Notes: generated by a model from the letters alone, not told the origin. A DNA stretch of 64,000 bases from Clostridium sp. (GCF_017888565.1 NZ_JAGHFX010000058.1:1-64000), one strand, 5' to 3'. Counted from the stretch's first letter, positions 27,685-37,075 are shown. Made by a program: numbers and translations.

Positions 27685-29163
27685 ATGATAGAGTGGTCTA
27701 GAGAAAAGAGATATAGAAAAATAGAAGAAGCAAAAAAAGAAGAAATATTTGAACTAAATAAAAAGGTAAAAGAATGTCCATTTCGTCAAATGTATCATAT
27801 ACAGCCTCCAACAGGATTGCTAAATGATCCAAATGGATTTTCATTTTATAACGGAAAATATCAATTGTTTTATCAGTGGTTTCCATTAGGGCCAGTTCAT
27901 GGATTAAAGTATTGGTATCATACATCATCAACAGATTTAGTTAATTGGGAAAATCATGGGATTGGAATAGAACCAGGAGATTGGTTTGATTCGCATGGTG
28001 CTTTTTCAGGCTCAGGAATAGTAGATAATGATAAACTTTATTTATTTTACACAGGAAATACTAGAGATGAAAACTGGAATAGAGTTCCTTATCAATGTTT
28101 AGCAATAATGGATAAAGAAAATAATATTATAAAACATAAAGAACCTATAATAAGCACAATACCAGAAGGATATACAGATCATTTTAGAGATCCAAAGGTA
28201 TTTAAAGTAAATGGAGAGTTTTATTTAGTAATTGGTATTCAAAATGATGAGTTTAAAGGAAGAATAGTTTATTATAAATCAAAGGATTTAATTAATTGGG
28301 AATACAGAGGAGAAGTAAAGACTTCATTAGATAATTTTGGATTTATGTGGGAATGTCCTGATTATTTAGAGCTGGATAATAAAGGGGTTATTATATTTTC
28401 ACCACAGGGATTAGATAAGGAAGGTGATAAATATGCTAATATTTATCAATCTGGTTATATAGTAGGAGAAAAGTTAAATTTAAATACAGGTGAATTTAAT
28501 CATGGAGAGTTCGTAGAACTTGATAATGGATTTGACTTTTATGCACCACAAACAACTGAAGATCCAGATGGAAGAAGAATTCTAATTGGTTGGATGGGTC
28601 TACCAGAGATAGATTATCCAACTGATAAAAATGGTTGGGCACATTGCTTAACATTACCTCGCGAATTAAAGTTAAATGGAGATAGATTAATTCAAACACC
28701 TATTAAGGAGTTAGAAAAATTAAGAAGTAATCATAGAAGTTTAAATGAAAAAATAGAAGCTACAGAAAAATCTTTTGATGAATTTCATGGTGAACAATAT
28801 GAATTAAACTGTGAAATAAAGGACTTTGAATCTGGAAAATTAGGTTTAAAGTTAAGAGTATCGGAAAATGAGGAAACAGTTATTTCATATGATATAGATA
28901 ATAATAAATTAACGATTGATAGAAGTAAGTCAGGAGAAGAATTTGCACTAGAATGGGGAACAACTCGTAGCATAGATATAACTTGCAAAACATTAAAGTT
29001 AAGAATATTTGTTGATACTTCATCAATTGAAGTGTTTATAAATGATGGAGAAAAGGTATTAACTTCAAGAATATTCCCATCTAAGGAAAGCAGGGGAATA
29101 AAGTTCTTTGCTACTGAAAAATGTAGTATAAGGGCAGATATATGGAGTATTAATGAAGAATAG
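27685..29163 (+). CDS. scrB: sucrose-6-phosphate hydrolase, GH32
   Basis: A 492-aa GH32 enzyme that splits sucrose-6-phosphate into glucose-6-phosphate and fructose. Motifs: GLLNDPNGF with nucleophile Asp48, FRDPKVF with Asp169 and ECPDYL with acid/base Glu223. The five-blade propeller (about 30-340) is followed by the GH32 C-terminal beta-sandwich (about 350-490; FVDTSSIEVFIND). No signal peptide, consistent with an intracellular phosphorylated substrate. AAGGAGGAG precedes the ATG; the fructokinase gene starts 12 bases after the stop. Confidence 0.95.
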   Translation: MIEWSREKRYRKIEEAKKEEIFELNKKVKECPFRQMYHIQPPTGLLNDPNGFSFYNGKYQLFYQWFPLGPVHGLKYWYHTSSTDLVNWENHGIGIEPGDWFDSHGAFSGSGIVDNDKLYLFYTGNTRDENWNRVPYQCLAIMDKENNIIKHKEPIISTIPEGYTDHFRDPKVFKVNGEFYLVIGIQNDEFKGRIVYYKSKDLINWEYRGEVKTSLDNFGFMWECPDYLELDNKGVIIFSPQGLDKEGDKYANIYQSGYIVGEKLNLNTGEFNHGEFVELDNGFDFYAPQTTEDPDGRRILIGWMGLPEIDYPTDKNGWAHCLTLPRELKLNGDRLIQTPIKELEKLRSNHRSLNEKIEATEKSFDEFHGEQYELNCEIKDFESGKLGLKLRVSENEETVISYDIDNNKLTIDRSKSGEEFALEWGTTRSIDITCKTLKLRIFVDTSSIEVFINDGEKVLTSRIFPSKESRGIKFFATEKCSIRADIWSINEE

Positions 29164-29175
29164 GAGTGATATATA

Positions 29176-30147
29176 GTGAGTAAAGTTATAGCAATAGGTG
29201 AAGCATTAATAGATTTTATTCCACATGAAAAAGGAAGAAAATTAAAGAATGTAGATAACTTTTTAAGAGTACCAGGAGGAGCACCATTAAATGTGGTAGC
29301 AGCAGTGTGTAAGCTTGGTGGTAATGGTAAGATGTTAACAAAACTTGGGGAAGATGCATTTGGAGATATAATAATCGATACAGTTGAGCCTTTAGGTGTT
29401 GATGTATCAGGGATATTAAGAACAAAGGAAGCAAATACAGCATTAGCATTTGTATCCTTAAAGGAAGATGGAGAAAGAGATTTTTCATTTTATAGAAATC
29501 CAAGTGCAGATATGTTATTAACAGCTGAAGAAATAAAAGAAGAGGATTTTAATTCAGGAGATGTTCTGCATTTTTGTTCTGTAAGCTTAATAGATGCACC
29601 AATAAAGAGAGCACATAAAAAGGCTATAGAATATGCTACAAAAAATAATTGCATAATAAGTTTTGATCCAAATATTAGATTGCCATTGTGGGAAACATCA
29701 GAAAAATGCAGAGAAGCAATTTTAGAGTTTATACCAATGGCAAATATACTTAAAGTAAGTGATGAAGAATTAGAATTTATTACAGGAATAAAGGATGAAA
29801 ATAAGGCATTAGAATCATTATTTACTGGGAATGTGAAAGTGGTAATATATACAAAGGGGACAAATGGAGCAGATTTTATTACTAAAAATAATATCTCATT
29901 TGCACCATCATATAAGGTTAAAGTAGAGGATACTACAGGAGCTGGGGATTCATTTATAGGAGCTGTGTTATATAAAATTTCATCTAACAATTTAACTATT
30001 AATGATTTAGTAGATTTAAGTGAAGAAGAGAAAAAAGAAATTCTTGTTTTTGCAAATGCAACAGCAGCAGTAACGGTATCTAAAAAAGGTGCAATTATAG
30101 CATTACCAACTATAGAAGAAGTTAATAAAATGATAGCAAAAAAATAA
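29176..30147 (+). CDS. scrK: fructokinase, PfkB family
   Basis: A 323-aa sugar kinase starting at GTG (29176), with AGGAG 9 bases upstream. N-terminal GEALIDFIP and GGAPLNVVAAV are the PfkB sugar-binding signature, and VEDTTGAGDSFIGAVL (about 253-268) is the second signature with the catalytic Asp in GAGD. It phosphorylates the fructose released by ScrB to fructose-6-phosphate. Co-transcribed with scrB (12-base gap) and the GH13 gene (24-base gap). Confidence 0.95.
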   Translation: MSKVIAIGEALIDFIPHEKGRKLKNVDNFLRVPGGAPLNVVAAVCKLGGNGKMLTKLGEDAFGDIIIDTVEPLGVDVSGILRTKEANTALAFVSLKEDGERDFSFYRNPSADMLLTAEEIKEEDFNSGDVLHFCSVSLIDAPIKRAHKKAIEYATKNNCIISFDPNIRLPLWETSEKCREAILEFIPMANILKVSDEELEFITGIKDENKALESLFTGNVKVVIYTKGTNGADFITKNNISFAPSYKVKVEDTTGAGDSFIGAVLYKISSNNLTINDLVDLSEEEKKEILVFANATAAVTVSKKGAIIALPTIEEVNKMIAKK

Positions 30148-30171
30148 ATAACTTTCTAGGAGATGACTTTT

Positions 30172-31806
30172 ATGGAAAAGAAATGGTGGCATGATTCAGT
30201 AGTTTATCAGGTTTATCCACGTAGTTTCATGGATAGTAATAATGATGGTATAGGTGATATAAATGGAATAATATCCAAACTTGATTACTTAAAGGAGTTA
30301 GGGATAGATGTTATTTGGTTAAGTCCTGTTTATAAATCTCCTAATGTAGATAACGGATACGATATAAGTGATTATTGTGACATAATGGATGAGTTTGGAA
30401 CTATGGAGGATATGAAAAATCTAATAAAAGAAGCAGAGCTTAGAGGTATAAAAATAATTATGGATTTAGTAGTTAATCATACCTCAGATGAACATATGTG
30501 GTTTAAAGAAGCGAGAAAAAGCAAAGAAAATCCATATAGAGATTTCTTTGTTTGGAGAGATGCTGTAGATGGTGGAGTTCCAAATGAATTAAAATCAAAT
30601 TTTGGTGGAAGTGCATGGACGTTAGAAGAAACAACAGGACAATACTATCTACATCTTCATGATAAAAGACAACCTGATTTAAATTGGGAAAATGAGACTT
30701 TAAGGAAAGAAATATATAAAATGATGAATTTCTGGCTAGAACTTGGAATAAAGGGATTCAGAATGGATGTTATAGATTTAATAGGAAAAGAGCCAGATAA
30801 ACTAATAACTCAAAATGGGCCTAAGCTACATTATTATATACAAGAAATGTACAGAGAAACCTTTGGAAAATATGATGTATTAACAGTAGGAGAGACCTGG
30901 GGAGCAACACCGGAGATAGCTAAGTTATATAGTGATCCAAATAGAAATGAACTTAGTATGGTTTTTCAATTTGAAGTTATATCACTAGATAAAAAGCAAG
31001 GGAAAAGAAAATGGGATTTAGCACCTCTTGATTTTATAGCTTTTAAGGATACTTTTAGAAAGTGGCAGGTTGAATTACATGATAAAGGTTGGAATAGTTT
31101 ATTTGGAAACAATCATGATTTGCCAAGAATGGTTTCAAGATGGGGAAATGATAAAGAGTATAGGGTAGAGTCAGCAAAAATGTTAGCAACTATGTTACAT
31201 ATGCAAAAAGGGACTCCTTATGTGTATCAAGGTGAAGAAATAGGGATGACAAATGTAAAGTTTCCATCAATAAATGATTATAATGATATAGAAGGCTTAA
31301 ATATGTATAAGGAAAGAATAGCATTAGGGTATTCAGAAAAGGAAGTAATGGAGTCATTATATGCAAAAGGAAGAGATAATGCAAGAACACCTATGCAATG
31401 GGATGGAAGTAAAAATGCTGGATTCACAACGGCAAAACCTTGGATTGGTATAAATGAAAATTATAAATATATAAATGTAGAAAAAGATATGAATAGAGAG
31501 GATTCAATTTTTGAATACTACAAAAAGTTAATAAAATTAAGAAAAAAAGAAGATATTATTAAATATGGAACTTTTGAATTATTATTAAAAGATCACAAAG
31601 AAGCGTTTGTTTATACTAGAAGTTATAATGATGAAAAGTTACTTGTAGCTTGCAATTTTTATGGTAATGATATTACTATAGATTTAGGTGAAGAATTTGA
31701 ATCTAGAGACGCATACGTATTAATATCAAATTACAATGAAAATGATGTATTAAATTCACAGATAAAACTTAGACCGTATGAGGCTGTAGTTTATAAATAT
31801 GTTTAA
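30172..31806 (+). CDS. alpha-glucosidase, GH13 (oligo-1,6-glucosidase type)
   Basis: A 544-aa cytoplasmic GH13 enzyme. The ATG at 30172 is preferred over 30163 because AGGAG (30158-30162) touches the latter. The catalytic triad is Asp199 in GFRMDVIDL, Glu241 in VGETWG and Asp316 in NNHDLPR; SPVYKSPNVDNGYDI (about 50-65) and QGEEIGMT (about 358) are typical of the GH13_31 group. Such enzymes act on isomaltose, sucrose isomers or trehalose-6-phosphate. Placement as the last gene of the sucrose operon suggests alpha-glucosides such as sucrose, turanose or their phosphates. Exact substrate uncertain. Confidence 0.88.
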   Translation: MEKKWWHDSVVYQVYPRSFMDSNNDGIGDINGIISKLDYLKELGIDVIWLSPVYKSPNVDNGYDISDYCDIMDEFGTMEDMKNLIKEAELRGIKIIMDLVVNHTSDEHMWFKEARKSKENPYRDFFVWRDAVDGGVPNELKSNFGGSAWTLEETTGQYYLHLHDKRQPDLNWENETLRKEIYKMMNFWLELGIKGFRMDVIDLIGKEPDKLITQNGPKLHYYIQEMYRETFGKYDVLTVGETWGATPEIAKLYSDPNRNELSMVFQFEVISLDKKQGKRKWDLAPLDFIAFKDTFRKWQVELHDKGWNSLFGNNHDLPRMVSRWGNDKEYRVESAKMLATMLHMQKGTPYVYQGEEIGMTNVKFPSINDYNDIEGLNMYKERIALGYSEKEVMESLYAKGRDNARTPMQWDGSKNAGFTTAKPWIGINENYKYINVEKDMNREDSIFEYYKKLIKLRKKEDIIKYGTFELLLKDHKEAFVYTRSYNDEKLLVACNFYGNDITIDLGEEFESRDAYVLISNYNENDVLNSQIKLRPYEAVVYKYV

Positions 31807-31863
31807 AGTTTGATAATAGGAGTAATCAATAAAATAATTAACTAGTATTTTATTGATTATGTA

Positions 31864-31901
31864 TAAGGCAATGAAAAAAACACTTTCATTGCCTTATTTT
31901 A
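31864..31901 (+). terminator. intrinsic terminator of sucrose operon
   Basis: AAGGCAATGAAA pairs with TTTCATTGCCTT, followed by ATTTTAAT. Confidence 0.8.
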
Positions 31902-31997
31902 ATATACTCTTTATAATAGAATTATGTTTTATAGAGATTAGTAACATAGGTTAAAATACTTATGTTTACTGAAAAAAAGTGAATTTAGGTGATGAAT

Positions 31998-32990
31998 ATG
32001 AATATAATAGAATTTGCTAAAATAGCAGGAGTTTCAAAATCAACTGTATCTAGATATTTTAATAATGGCTATGTAAGTGAAGAAGCTAATGAAAAGATAA
32101 AGATTGCTATAGAAAAAACAGGATTTAGACCTCAAAGGCAAGCACAAAGTATGAGAACTAAGAAAACAAATTTAATAGGAGTAATTGTACCTAAAATAAG
32201 CACTGAAACAGCTCCAAGAGTTGTAGAGGGAATCTCAGATGAGTTAAGTGTTCATGGATATGATATATTGATAGCAAATACTAACCTGGTTATAGAAAAA
32301 GAAATAGAATATTTAAAGATGTTTAAAAGTAATCATGTAGATGGAATAATTTTTATGGCAACGAAGGTTACAGAGGAACATTTAAAGGTTATGAATGAAA
32401 TAGCTGTTCCTATAGTGGTAGTAGCTCAAAATATAGATGAATATCCATCAGTATATAATGATGATTATAATGCAGCTAGAGAAGTAGTTAAATATATAAT
32501 AAATAAAGGATATAGAGAAATAGCTTTTATAGGAGTATATGAAGAGGATATTTCAGTTGGTTTTGAAAGAAAAAGGGGATATCTAGATGAATTGAAAAGT
32601 AATAAAATAGAGATTAAAAAAGATTTTATTAAGATAGGTGACTTTAATGTTGAAAGTGGGTACAATCTTACTAAGGAATTAATGAAGTCTAAAGAAAAGC
32701 CAAAGGCAATATTTGCAGTTACAGATAATATTGCGGCAGGTGCTATTGAGTATTTAAAGGAAAATAACTATAATATTCCAAGTGATATAGCTATTATGAG
32801 TATTGGTGATTCGAAAATATCTAGATTTGTAGATCCAAAACTTACAACAGTACATTACTACTATAAGACAGCAGGTGTAGAAGCAGCTAATATTTTATTA
32901 GAATTAATAAAAGATTCTGTAGTATCTTCAAAAGGTATTACTAAAAAGGAAATACTACCTTTTCGAATAGTAGAAAGAAATAGTATATAA
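31998..32990 (+). CDS. scrR: LacI-family repressor of the sucrose operon
   Basis: A 330-aa regulator. AGGTGA at 31987-31992 favours the ATG at 31998 over the GTG and ATG just upstream. The HTH (1-22: IIEFAKIAGVSKSTVSRYFN) and hinge helix (about 50) lead to a periplasmic-binding-like sugar domain (60-325) with IGVIVPKI and AVTDNIAAGAIEYLK. It follows the operon terminator in the same direction and probably binds the two TGGGAACGATACCT repeats before scrA, released by fructose or a sugar phosphate (inference from family). Confidence 0.88.
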   Translation: MNIIEFAKIAGVSKSTVSRYFNNGYVSEEANEKIKIAIEKTGFRPQRQAQSMRTKKTNLIGVIVPKISTETAPRVVEGISDELSVHGYDILIANTNLVIEKEIEYLKMFKSNHVDGIIFMATKVTEEHLKVMNEIAVPIVVVAQNIDEYPSVYNDDYNAAREVVKYIINKGYREIAFIGVYEEDISVGFERKRGYLDELKSNKIEIKKDFIKIGDFNVESGYNLTKELMKSKEKPKAIFAVTDNIAAGAIEYLKENNYNIPSDIAIMSIGDSKISRFVDPKLTTVHYYYKTAGVEAANILLELIKDSVVSSKGITKKEILPFRIVERNSI

Positions 32991-32994
32991 CTAT

Positions 32995-33731
32995 AAATTG
33001 AACTAATGTATAATTATAACTTAATTACTTATGCTTGATTAGATTAAATATATTTAATCTAGGTGTATGTCAAATAACTCTTCAGGAGTTTTATAGTTAA
33101 GTATTCTCCTTTGCAGAGCATTTATCCAATCTTCTATGAAATAAATAGCATAAGAAGAATAATTCAATATACGCTTTCCATTTGGATAAAGGAGCGTATT
33201 AGATCATTATGACCTTCATAAGTACGCTTCTTAAAAGATGAATATGGGTTGGTGAAATAGACTTTTATATCTGTTTCTGAATCAGCAAACTCTGAGAATT
33301 ATCACCAGTTATAATTTTAAGTACTTGGTTAAATTGTTCTCAATATAAGTTGTGAACCCTACTAAGAGCATCCGTAACTACATAAGCAGTTTTAGTTACA
33401 ATATCAAGAATAATAGCATATCTAGTTTTATGCTCTAAAATAGTTAAAAGTACATTGTCATTGTTTGATTTTTCGCCAATAACAGTATAATTCAGAACAG
33501 TGTTTATAGATATACCTAGTTCTTTTGCTATTTTATATACTAAAAATTCATCTTTAAGTCTAATTTTAATGGTTATACGTTCCTTGAAATCCAAGTGCTT
33601 ATTTTTACGTGATCCTGTGTTATTATTTTGATAGTTCATAGTGATTATCCTCCGTGTTGAGTTTTGTTTAGAGATTAAATAATAACACAGATAATCCACT
33701 ATGGATTTTTTATTTACAATTAGTTCAATTT
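32995..33731 (-). mobile_element. IS30-family element, internally deleted
   Basis: Terminal inverted repeats: AAATTGAACTAATGTATA at 32995 and the complement of TTTACAATTAGTTCAATTT at 33713-33731. The element is about 740 bases, against about 1.0-1.1 kb for intact IS30 relatives. It sits five bases after the scrR stop codon and contains one damaged transposase gene. Confidence 0.75.
33058..33630 (-). pseudogene. IS30-family transposase, deleted and frameshifted
   Basis: The minus strand first reads the IS30 HTH: KHLDFKERITIKIRLKD then IAKELGISINTVLN. It then jumps directly into VIGEKSNNDNVLLTILEHKT, the start of the DDE core, so the segment between (including the WEID motif region) is lost. 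Beyond 33340 frameshifts and stops interrupt, but pieces such as IRSFIQM (tail of the DDE domain) remain. The start is the ATG in MNYQNNNTGS near 33640 or slightly upstream. Not functional. Confidence 0.75.
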
Positions 33732-33745
33732 CATCTTACAAAAAG

Positions 33746-33945
33746 TCAATAAATAATTTTTAATAACTATGTTTTATCAATAAGAGGATGTACCAAAATG
33801 AATTGATACTACCTCTTATTTTTGTTTTAATAAAGTTTTAATTTCATTTAATTCTTTCGTTAATTCTTGAATTTGATTTTCTAAACTTTCTATTTTAGCT
33901 ATGCTAATATCATTATTTTTGGAGCTAGAAGCACTTGAAGAAGTT
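33746..33945. repeat. long direct repeat, copy 2
   Basis: Matches 22414-22614 and covers the terminator and last about 40 codons of the Asn-rich protein gene. Confidence 0.8.
33779..33820 (-). terminator. terminator of the Asn-rich protein gene
   Basis: AATAAGAGG and CCTCTTATT form the stem; the stop codon lies inside it. Duplicated at 22448-22488. Confidence 0.7.
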
Positions 33946-34355
33946 GATGTGCTTGAAGTATTGCCATTTGTGCTTGTAGAATTATTACTACAAAAAGGAT
34001 TACTAATATTATAATTCTTTGGGTCATAGTATCTACCTGGCCCTGATTCGAAATATTGTTGTTGAGCATTAAATACTAAAATAATTTGACCAATTAATTC
34101 CAACCAGTTTCCAATAAGGTTTTGAACATTAAAAGGAATATTTCCAGCTATTATATTACCAATTATTTCACTTATTATTGCAAAAAGCTCTGGTGGTATG
34201 GTTTGGAATGGGCTTGGTGGTATGTCATTACAGTTAGTAGTATTATTATTGTTATTATTATTATTATTGCTATTATTAGTATTGTTATTAGTAGTAGTAT
34301 TATTACTATAAGATCTTATTAAATCTTCAAAATTTCCCCAACCATTAAAATTCAT
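33816..34355 (-). CDS. Asn-rich hypothetical protein with coiled-coil tail
   Basis: A 179-aa protein with no recognised family. Layout: a short N-terminal MNFNGWGNFEDLIRSY, a poly-Asn/Thr stretch (about 17-42), a hydrophobic middle (about 50-95, PPELFAIISEIIGNIIAGNI) with GRYYDP after it, a Ser/Thr/Asn linker (about 125-150), and a C-terminal heptad coiled coil (about 152-178). No classical signal peptide. Such low-complexity plus coiled-coil proteins in spore formers are often surface or exosporium components, but that is a guess. The ATG has GAGGTAAAA upstream. A 3' duplicate lies at 22414. Confidence 0.6.
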   Translation of the reverse strand: MNFNGWGNFEDLIRSYSNNTTTNNNTNNSNNNNNNNNNTTNCNDIPPSPFQTIPPELFAIISEIIGNIIAGNIPFNVQNLIGNWLELIGQIILVFNAQQQYFESGPGRYYDPKNYNISNPFCSNNSTSTNGNTSSTSTSSSASSSKNNDISIAKIESLENQIQELTKELNEIKTLLKQK

Positions 34356-34580
34356 ATTTTACCTCAATAAAAGTGATTATATTTATTATATTAGATATAT
34401 ACTAAAAAGTACTAGATTAAAATATTATCTTTCAAAAATATTAAATATTATTTATGAAGATGCTATTGAATTTGTGCTGATAAAAGAAATTTTTTATTGA
34501 GCAAATAGAAACTTACTTAGTGCAAAATAGTTCACAAATATATAAAATATTAAAGATATATAATTTATTATTATAAAAGA
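34356..34580. other. intergenic stretch
   Basis: Very AT-rich; it should hold the promoter of the minus-strand Asn-rich gene. No clear RNA or ORF. Confidence 0.3.
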
Positions 34581-34623
34581 AAAGTCATCTACATAGTACA
34601 AAAGCACTGTAGATGACTTTTTA
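34581..34623 (-). terminator. intrinsic terminator, possibly bidirectional
   Basis: AAAGTCATCTACA pairs with TGTAGATGACTTT, flanked by A and T runs; it directly follows the CofE-like gene on the minus strand. Confidence 0.8.
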
Positions 34624-34629
34624 AATTTA

Positions 34630-35820
34630 TTACTTTGTATAATTATCGAAATAACCTTGAATGAATATAATAGGAGTTCCTTTATCTCCACTTCCTGATG
34701 TTAAGTCAGATAATGATCCTATAAGGTCAGTAAGTCTTCTTGGAGTAGTACCTTGGGCTTCCATAGCTCCAACTAAATCTGATTCCTTATTTTTAATATA
34801 TTCTGATATTGCTTTCTTAAGTTCTTCACCTTTTAAATCAGCAAAGTTATTATCAGCAAGATATTTTAATTTTATTTCATTTGGTGTACCATTTAAGCCT
34901 GATGTATATGCAGGGGATACTACTGGGTCAGCAAGTTCCCAAATCTTACCCACTGGATCTTTGAAAGCTCCATCTCCATAAATCATAACTTCAACATCTT
35001 TTCCTGTCTTTTCCTTAAGAATAGCCTGGATATTATCAACTACAGGTTGACAGTTACGAGGGAAAAGTTTAACAGTTTCTTCTGTTGATTTATTTGAACC
35101 TAATAAACCATAAGCTTCATTACATCCACTTCCATCAATAGATTCACATAATATATTATCAAGGCTATAAATTTTTTCTCCGCCGTTTGCTTTTAAAATT
35201 TTCTTAGTTCTAAATCTTGTATGAATGTCACAAGTAAGAACGCTCTTTGTATAATTTAATATAGTTTTAGGATTGTTTGAGAATATTACTTCACATTCAA
35301 CACCATATTCTTCTATTAAAGATTTATAATAATCAATATAATCAACACCTGTAAAAGGATGTTTATTATATCCAAATAGATTACGGAATTCTTGTTCTGT
35401 TAAAACATCTGTCCAAGGATTAACACCTTTATCATCTAACATATCTAAATCAACTAAGTGATTTCCAACTTCATCAGATGGATAGCTTAACATTAATACT
35501 ATTTTCTTAGCTCCTTTTGCTATACCACGAAGGCAGATTGCAAAACGGTTACGACTTAAGATAGGGAAGATTACACCAATAGTATCGTCACCAAATTTAG
35601 ATTTAACATCTGTAGCAATATTATCTATAGAAGCATAATTTCCTTGTGCACGTGCAACTATTGATTCAGTTACAGTAACAATATCTTTATCGTTTATAGT
35701 AAAGCCTTCAGTTTCTGAAGCTTTAAGTACACTTTCTACAACTATATCTTCAATTTTATCGCCTTCTTTAATGATTGGGCAACGAAGTCCTCTAACAACT
35801 GTACCAACAACTCTTTCCAA
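34630..35820 (-). CDS. CofE-like (coenzyme F420-0 glutamyl ligase family) protein
   Basis: A 396-aa protein. The start is taken as the TTG at 35820 because AGGAGAG stands about 8 bases before it; the ORF itself extends to 35883. The first two thirds match the F420-0:gamma-glutamyl ligase family: an early VVRGLRCPIIKEGDKI, the VTESIVARAQGNY motif (about 66-78), and a later GDGAFKDP (about 300) that fits an acidic metal or nucleotide site. Archaeal CofE is about 250 aa, so this has a C-terminal addition of more than 100 residues. Clostridium is not known to make F420, so the true acceptor is unknown. A LysR regulator is divergent from it. Confidence 0.7.
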   Translation of the reverse strand: MERVVGTVVRGLRCPIIKEGDKIEDIVVESVLKASETEGFTINDKDIVTVTESIVARAQGNYASIDNIATDVKSKFGDDTIGVIFPILSRNRFAICLRGIAKGAKKIVLMLSYPSDEVGNHLVDLDMLDDKGVNPWTDVLTEQEFRNLFGYNKHPFTGVDYIDYYKSLIEEYGVECEVIFSNNPKTILNYTKSVLTCDIHTRFRTKKILKANGGEKIYSLDNILCESIDGSGCNEAYGLLGSNKSTEETVKLFPRNCQPVVDNIQAILKEKTGKDVEVMIYGDGAFKDPVGKIWELADPVVSPAYTSGLNGTPNEIKLKYLADNNFADLKGEELKKAISEYIKNKESDLVGAMEAQGTTPRRLTDLIGSLSDLTSGSGDKGTPIIFIQGYFDNYTK

Positions 35821-35937
35821 AATAATCTCTCCTAACAATTTAAATTTATTTTCAAATATTCTTACTATTGTAATATACCTCAAAAAATGATATAAGTAAA
35901 ATAAATAGAATGAATATGTGGTATAAGGAGTACTTAT

Positions 35938-36840
35938 ATGATTACTAAATTAGATTTATATAAGGTGTTTTGTCAGGTAGGAAAAAGTAAAAGTTTCTCT
36001 AAAGCATCAAATGAGCTTTACATGACACAACCAGCAGTGAGTCAAGCTATAATGCAATTAGAAAGAGAATTAGATATTAGACTTTTTAATAGAACATCAA
36101 AGGGAGTAACCTTAACTAATGAAGGAAGTCTCTTATTTGAATATGTAAATTCAGCAATTAATTTAATTAATGTAGGAGAAGAAAAAATATTAGAATTTAA
36201 AGATTTAACTGTTGGAGAATTAAAGATTGGTGTAGGAGATACTATATCTAAGTATTTTTTGCTACCGTATTTAGAGGTTTTCCATAATAGATATACTAAT
36301 CTTAAATTTAAGATTATAAATGGAACTACATTAGAATTATGCGCTTTAATTAAGTCAGGGGAAATTGATATTGCAATTTGCAACTTACCAATTGATGATC
36401 CTTCATTAGAATTTATAACTTGTGGGGAAGTTAGAGATATTTTTGTTTGTGGAGATAAGTATAAGGAATTAACAAAGAAGAAAATTTCATTAGAAGAAAT
36501 GGTTAAATATCCTTTGATATTTCTAGAACCTAATTCAAATTCAAGAAAATATGTAGAGAAATTCATGCTATCAAAGGGGATAAAAATCTCACCAGAATTT
36601 GAACTTGGATCTTTTGATTTATTATTGGAGTTTGCAAAGATAAATTTAGGTATTGCTTGTGTAGTAAAGGAGTTCTCGAAGGATTATTTAGAAAAAGGAT
36701 TATTGTATGAGGTTAATGTTTTAGAAAAAATACCTAGTAGAAGTATTGGAGTTTGTTATTTAAAGAGTGTGCCACTTTCATTAGCTTCTACAAAATTTGT
36801 TGAGATATTATCTTGTGAGTTAAGTGACAGGAGGGAGTAG
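35938..36840 (+). CDS. LysR-family transcriptional regulator
   Basis: A 300-aa regulator with an N-terminal HTH (FCQVGKSKSFSKASNELYMTQPAVSQ-type motif, residues about 8-35, then LFNRTSKGVTLTNEG) and a substrate-binding domain (about 90-295). AAGGAG precedes the ATG. It is divergent from the CofE-like ligase gene with 117 bases between the starts, the typical place for a LysR protein that controls its neighbour and itself. Its effector cannot be inferred. Confidence 0.9.
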   Translation: MITKLDLYKVFCQVGKSKSFSKASNELYMTQPAVSQAIMQLERELDIRLFNRTSKGVTLTNEGSLLFEYVNSAINLINVGEEKILEFKDLTVGELKIGVGDTISKYFLLPYLEVFHNRYTNLKFKIINGTTLELCALIKSGEIDIAICNLPIDDPSLEFITCGEVRDIFVCGDKYKELTKKKISLEEMVKYPLIFLEPNSNSRKYVEKFMLSKGIKISPEFELGSFDLLLEFAKINLGIACVVKEFSKDYLEKGLLYEVNVLEKIPSRSIGVCYLKSVPLSLASTKFVEILSCELSDRRE

Positions 36841-36865
36841 TGTTTAGATAACCTGGAAGGGGGAT

Positions 36866-37075
36866 TGTTATGAAGAAATTAGCAAAATTGCTGAAAAAAT
36901 TAATGTACAAGATTATAATATGTATGTTGAATCGGATAATGAAGGGACAAGAATTATTATATTTGAGAAAAATGAAAGAAAGATGTATAAATCTATATTT
37001 GTAAAAGAAAAAAGACAATTAAAACTAATTGGCTTAGAATCAAGCCAAAAGCTGTTAATTAATGATAGAATATAA
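36866..37075 (+). pseudogene. small unknown gene, probably frameshifted at its start
   Basis: An open frame of 69 codons (EEISKIAEKI, VESDNEGTRIIIFEKN, LIGLESSQKLLINDRI) ends at 37073-37075 but has no start codon of its own near the ribosome site. GAAGGGGGA and an ATG at 36870 are in a different frame, which closes after 44 codons with a less natural composition. The simplest view is a one-base change right after the ATG. An internal ATG at 36920 could give 51 aa. No family recognised. Confidence 0.35.

Noticed and set aside
34122-34322. Plus-strand Ile-rich open frame
   Set aside because: Antisense of the poly-Asn codons of the Asn-rich protein gene.
36042-36566. 174-codon minus-strand open frame inside the LysR gene
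   Set aside because: Antisense shadow of a clearly coding plus-strand regulator; no ribosome site.
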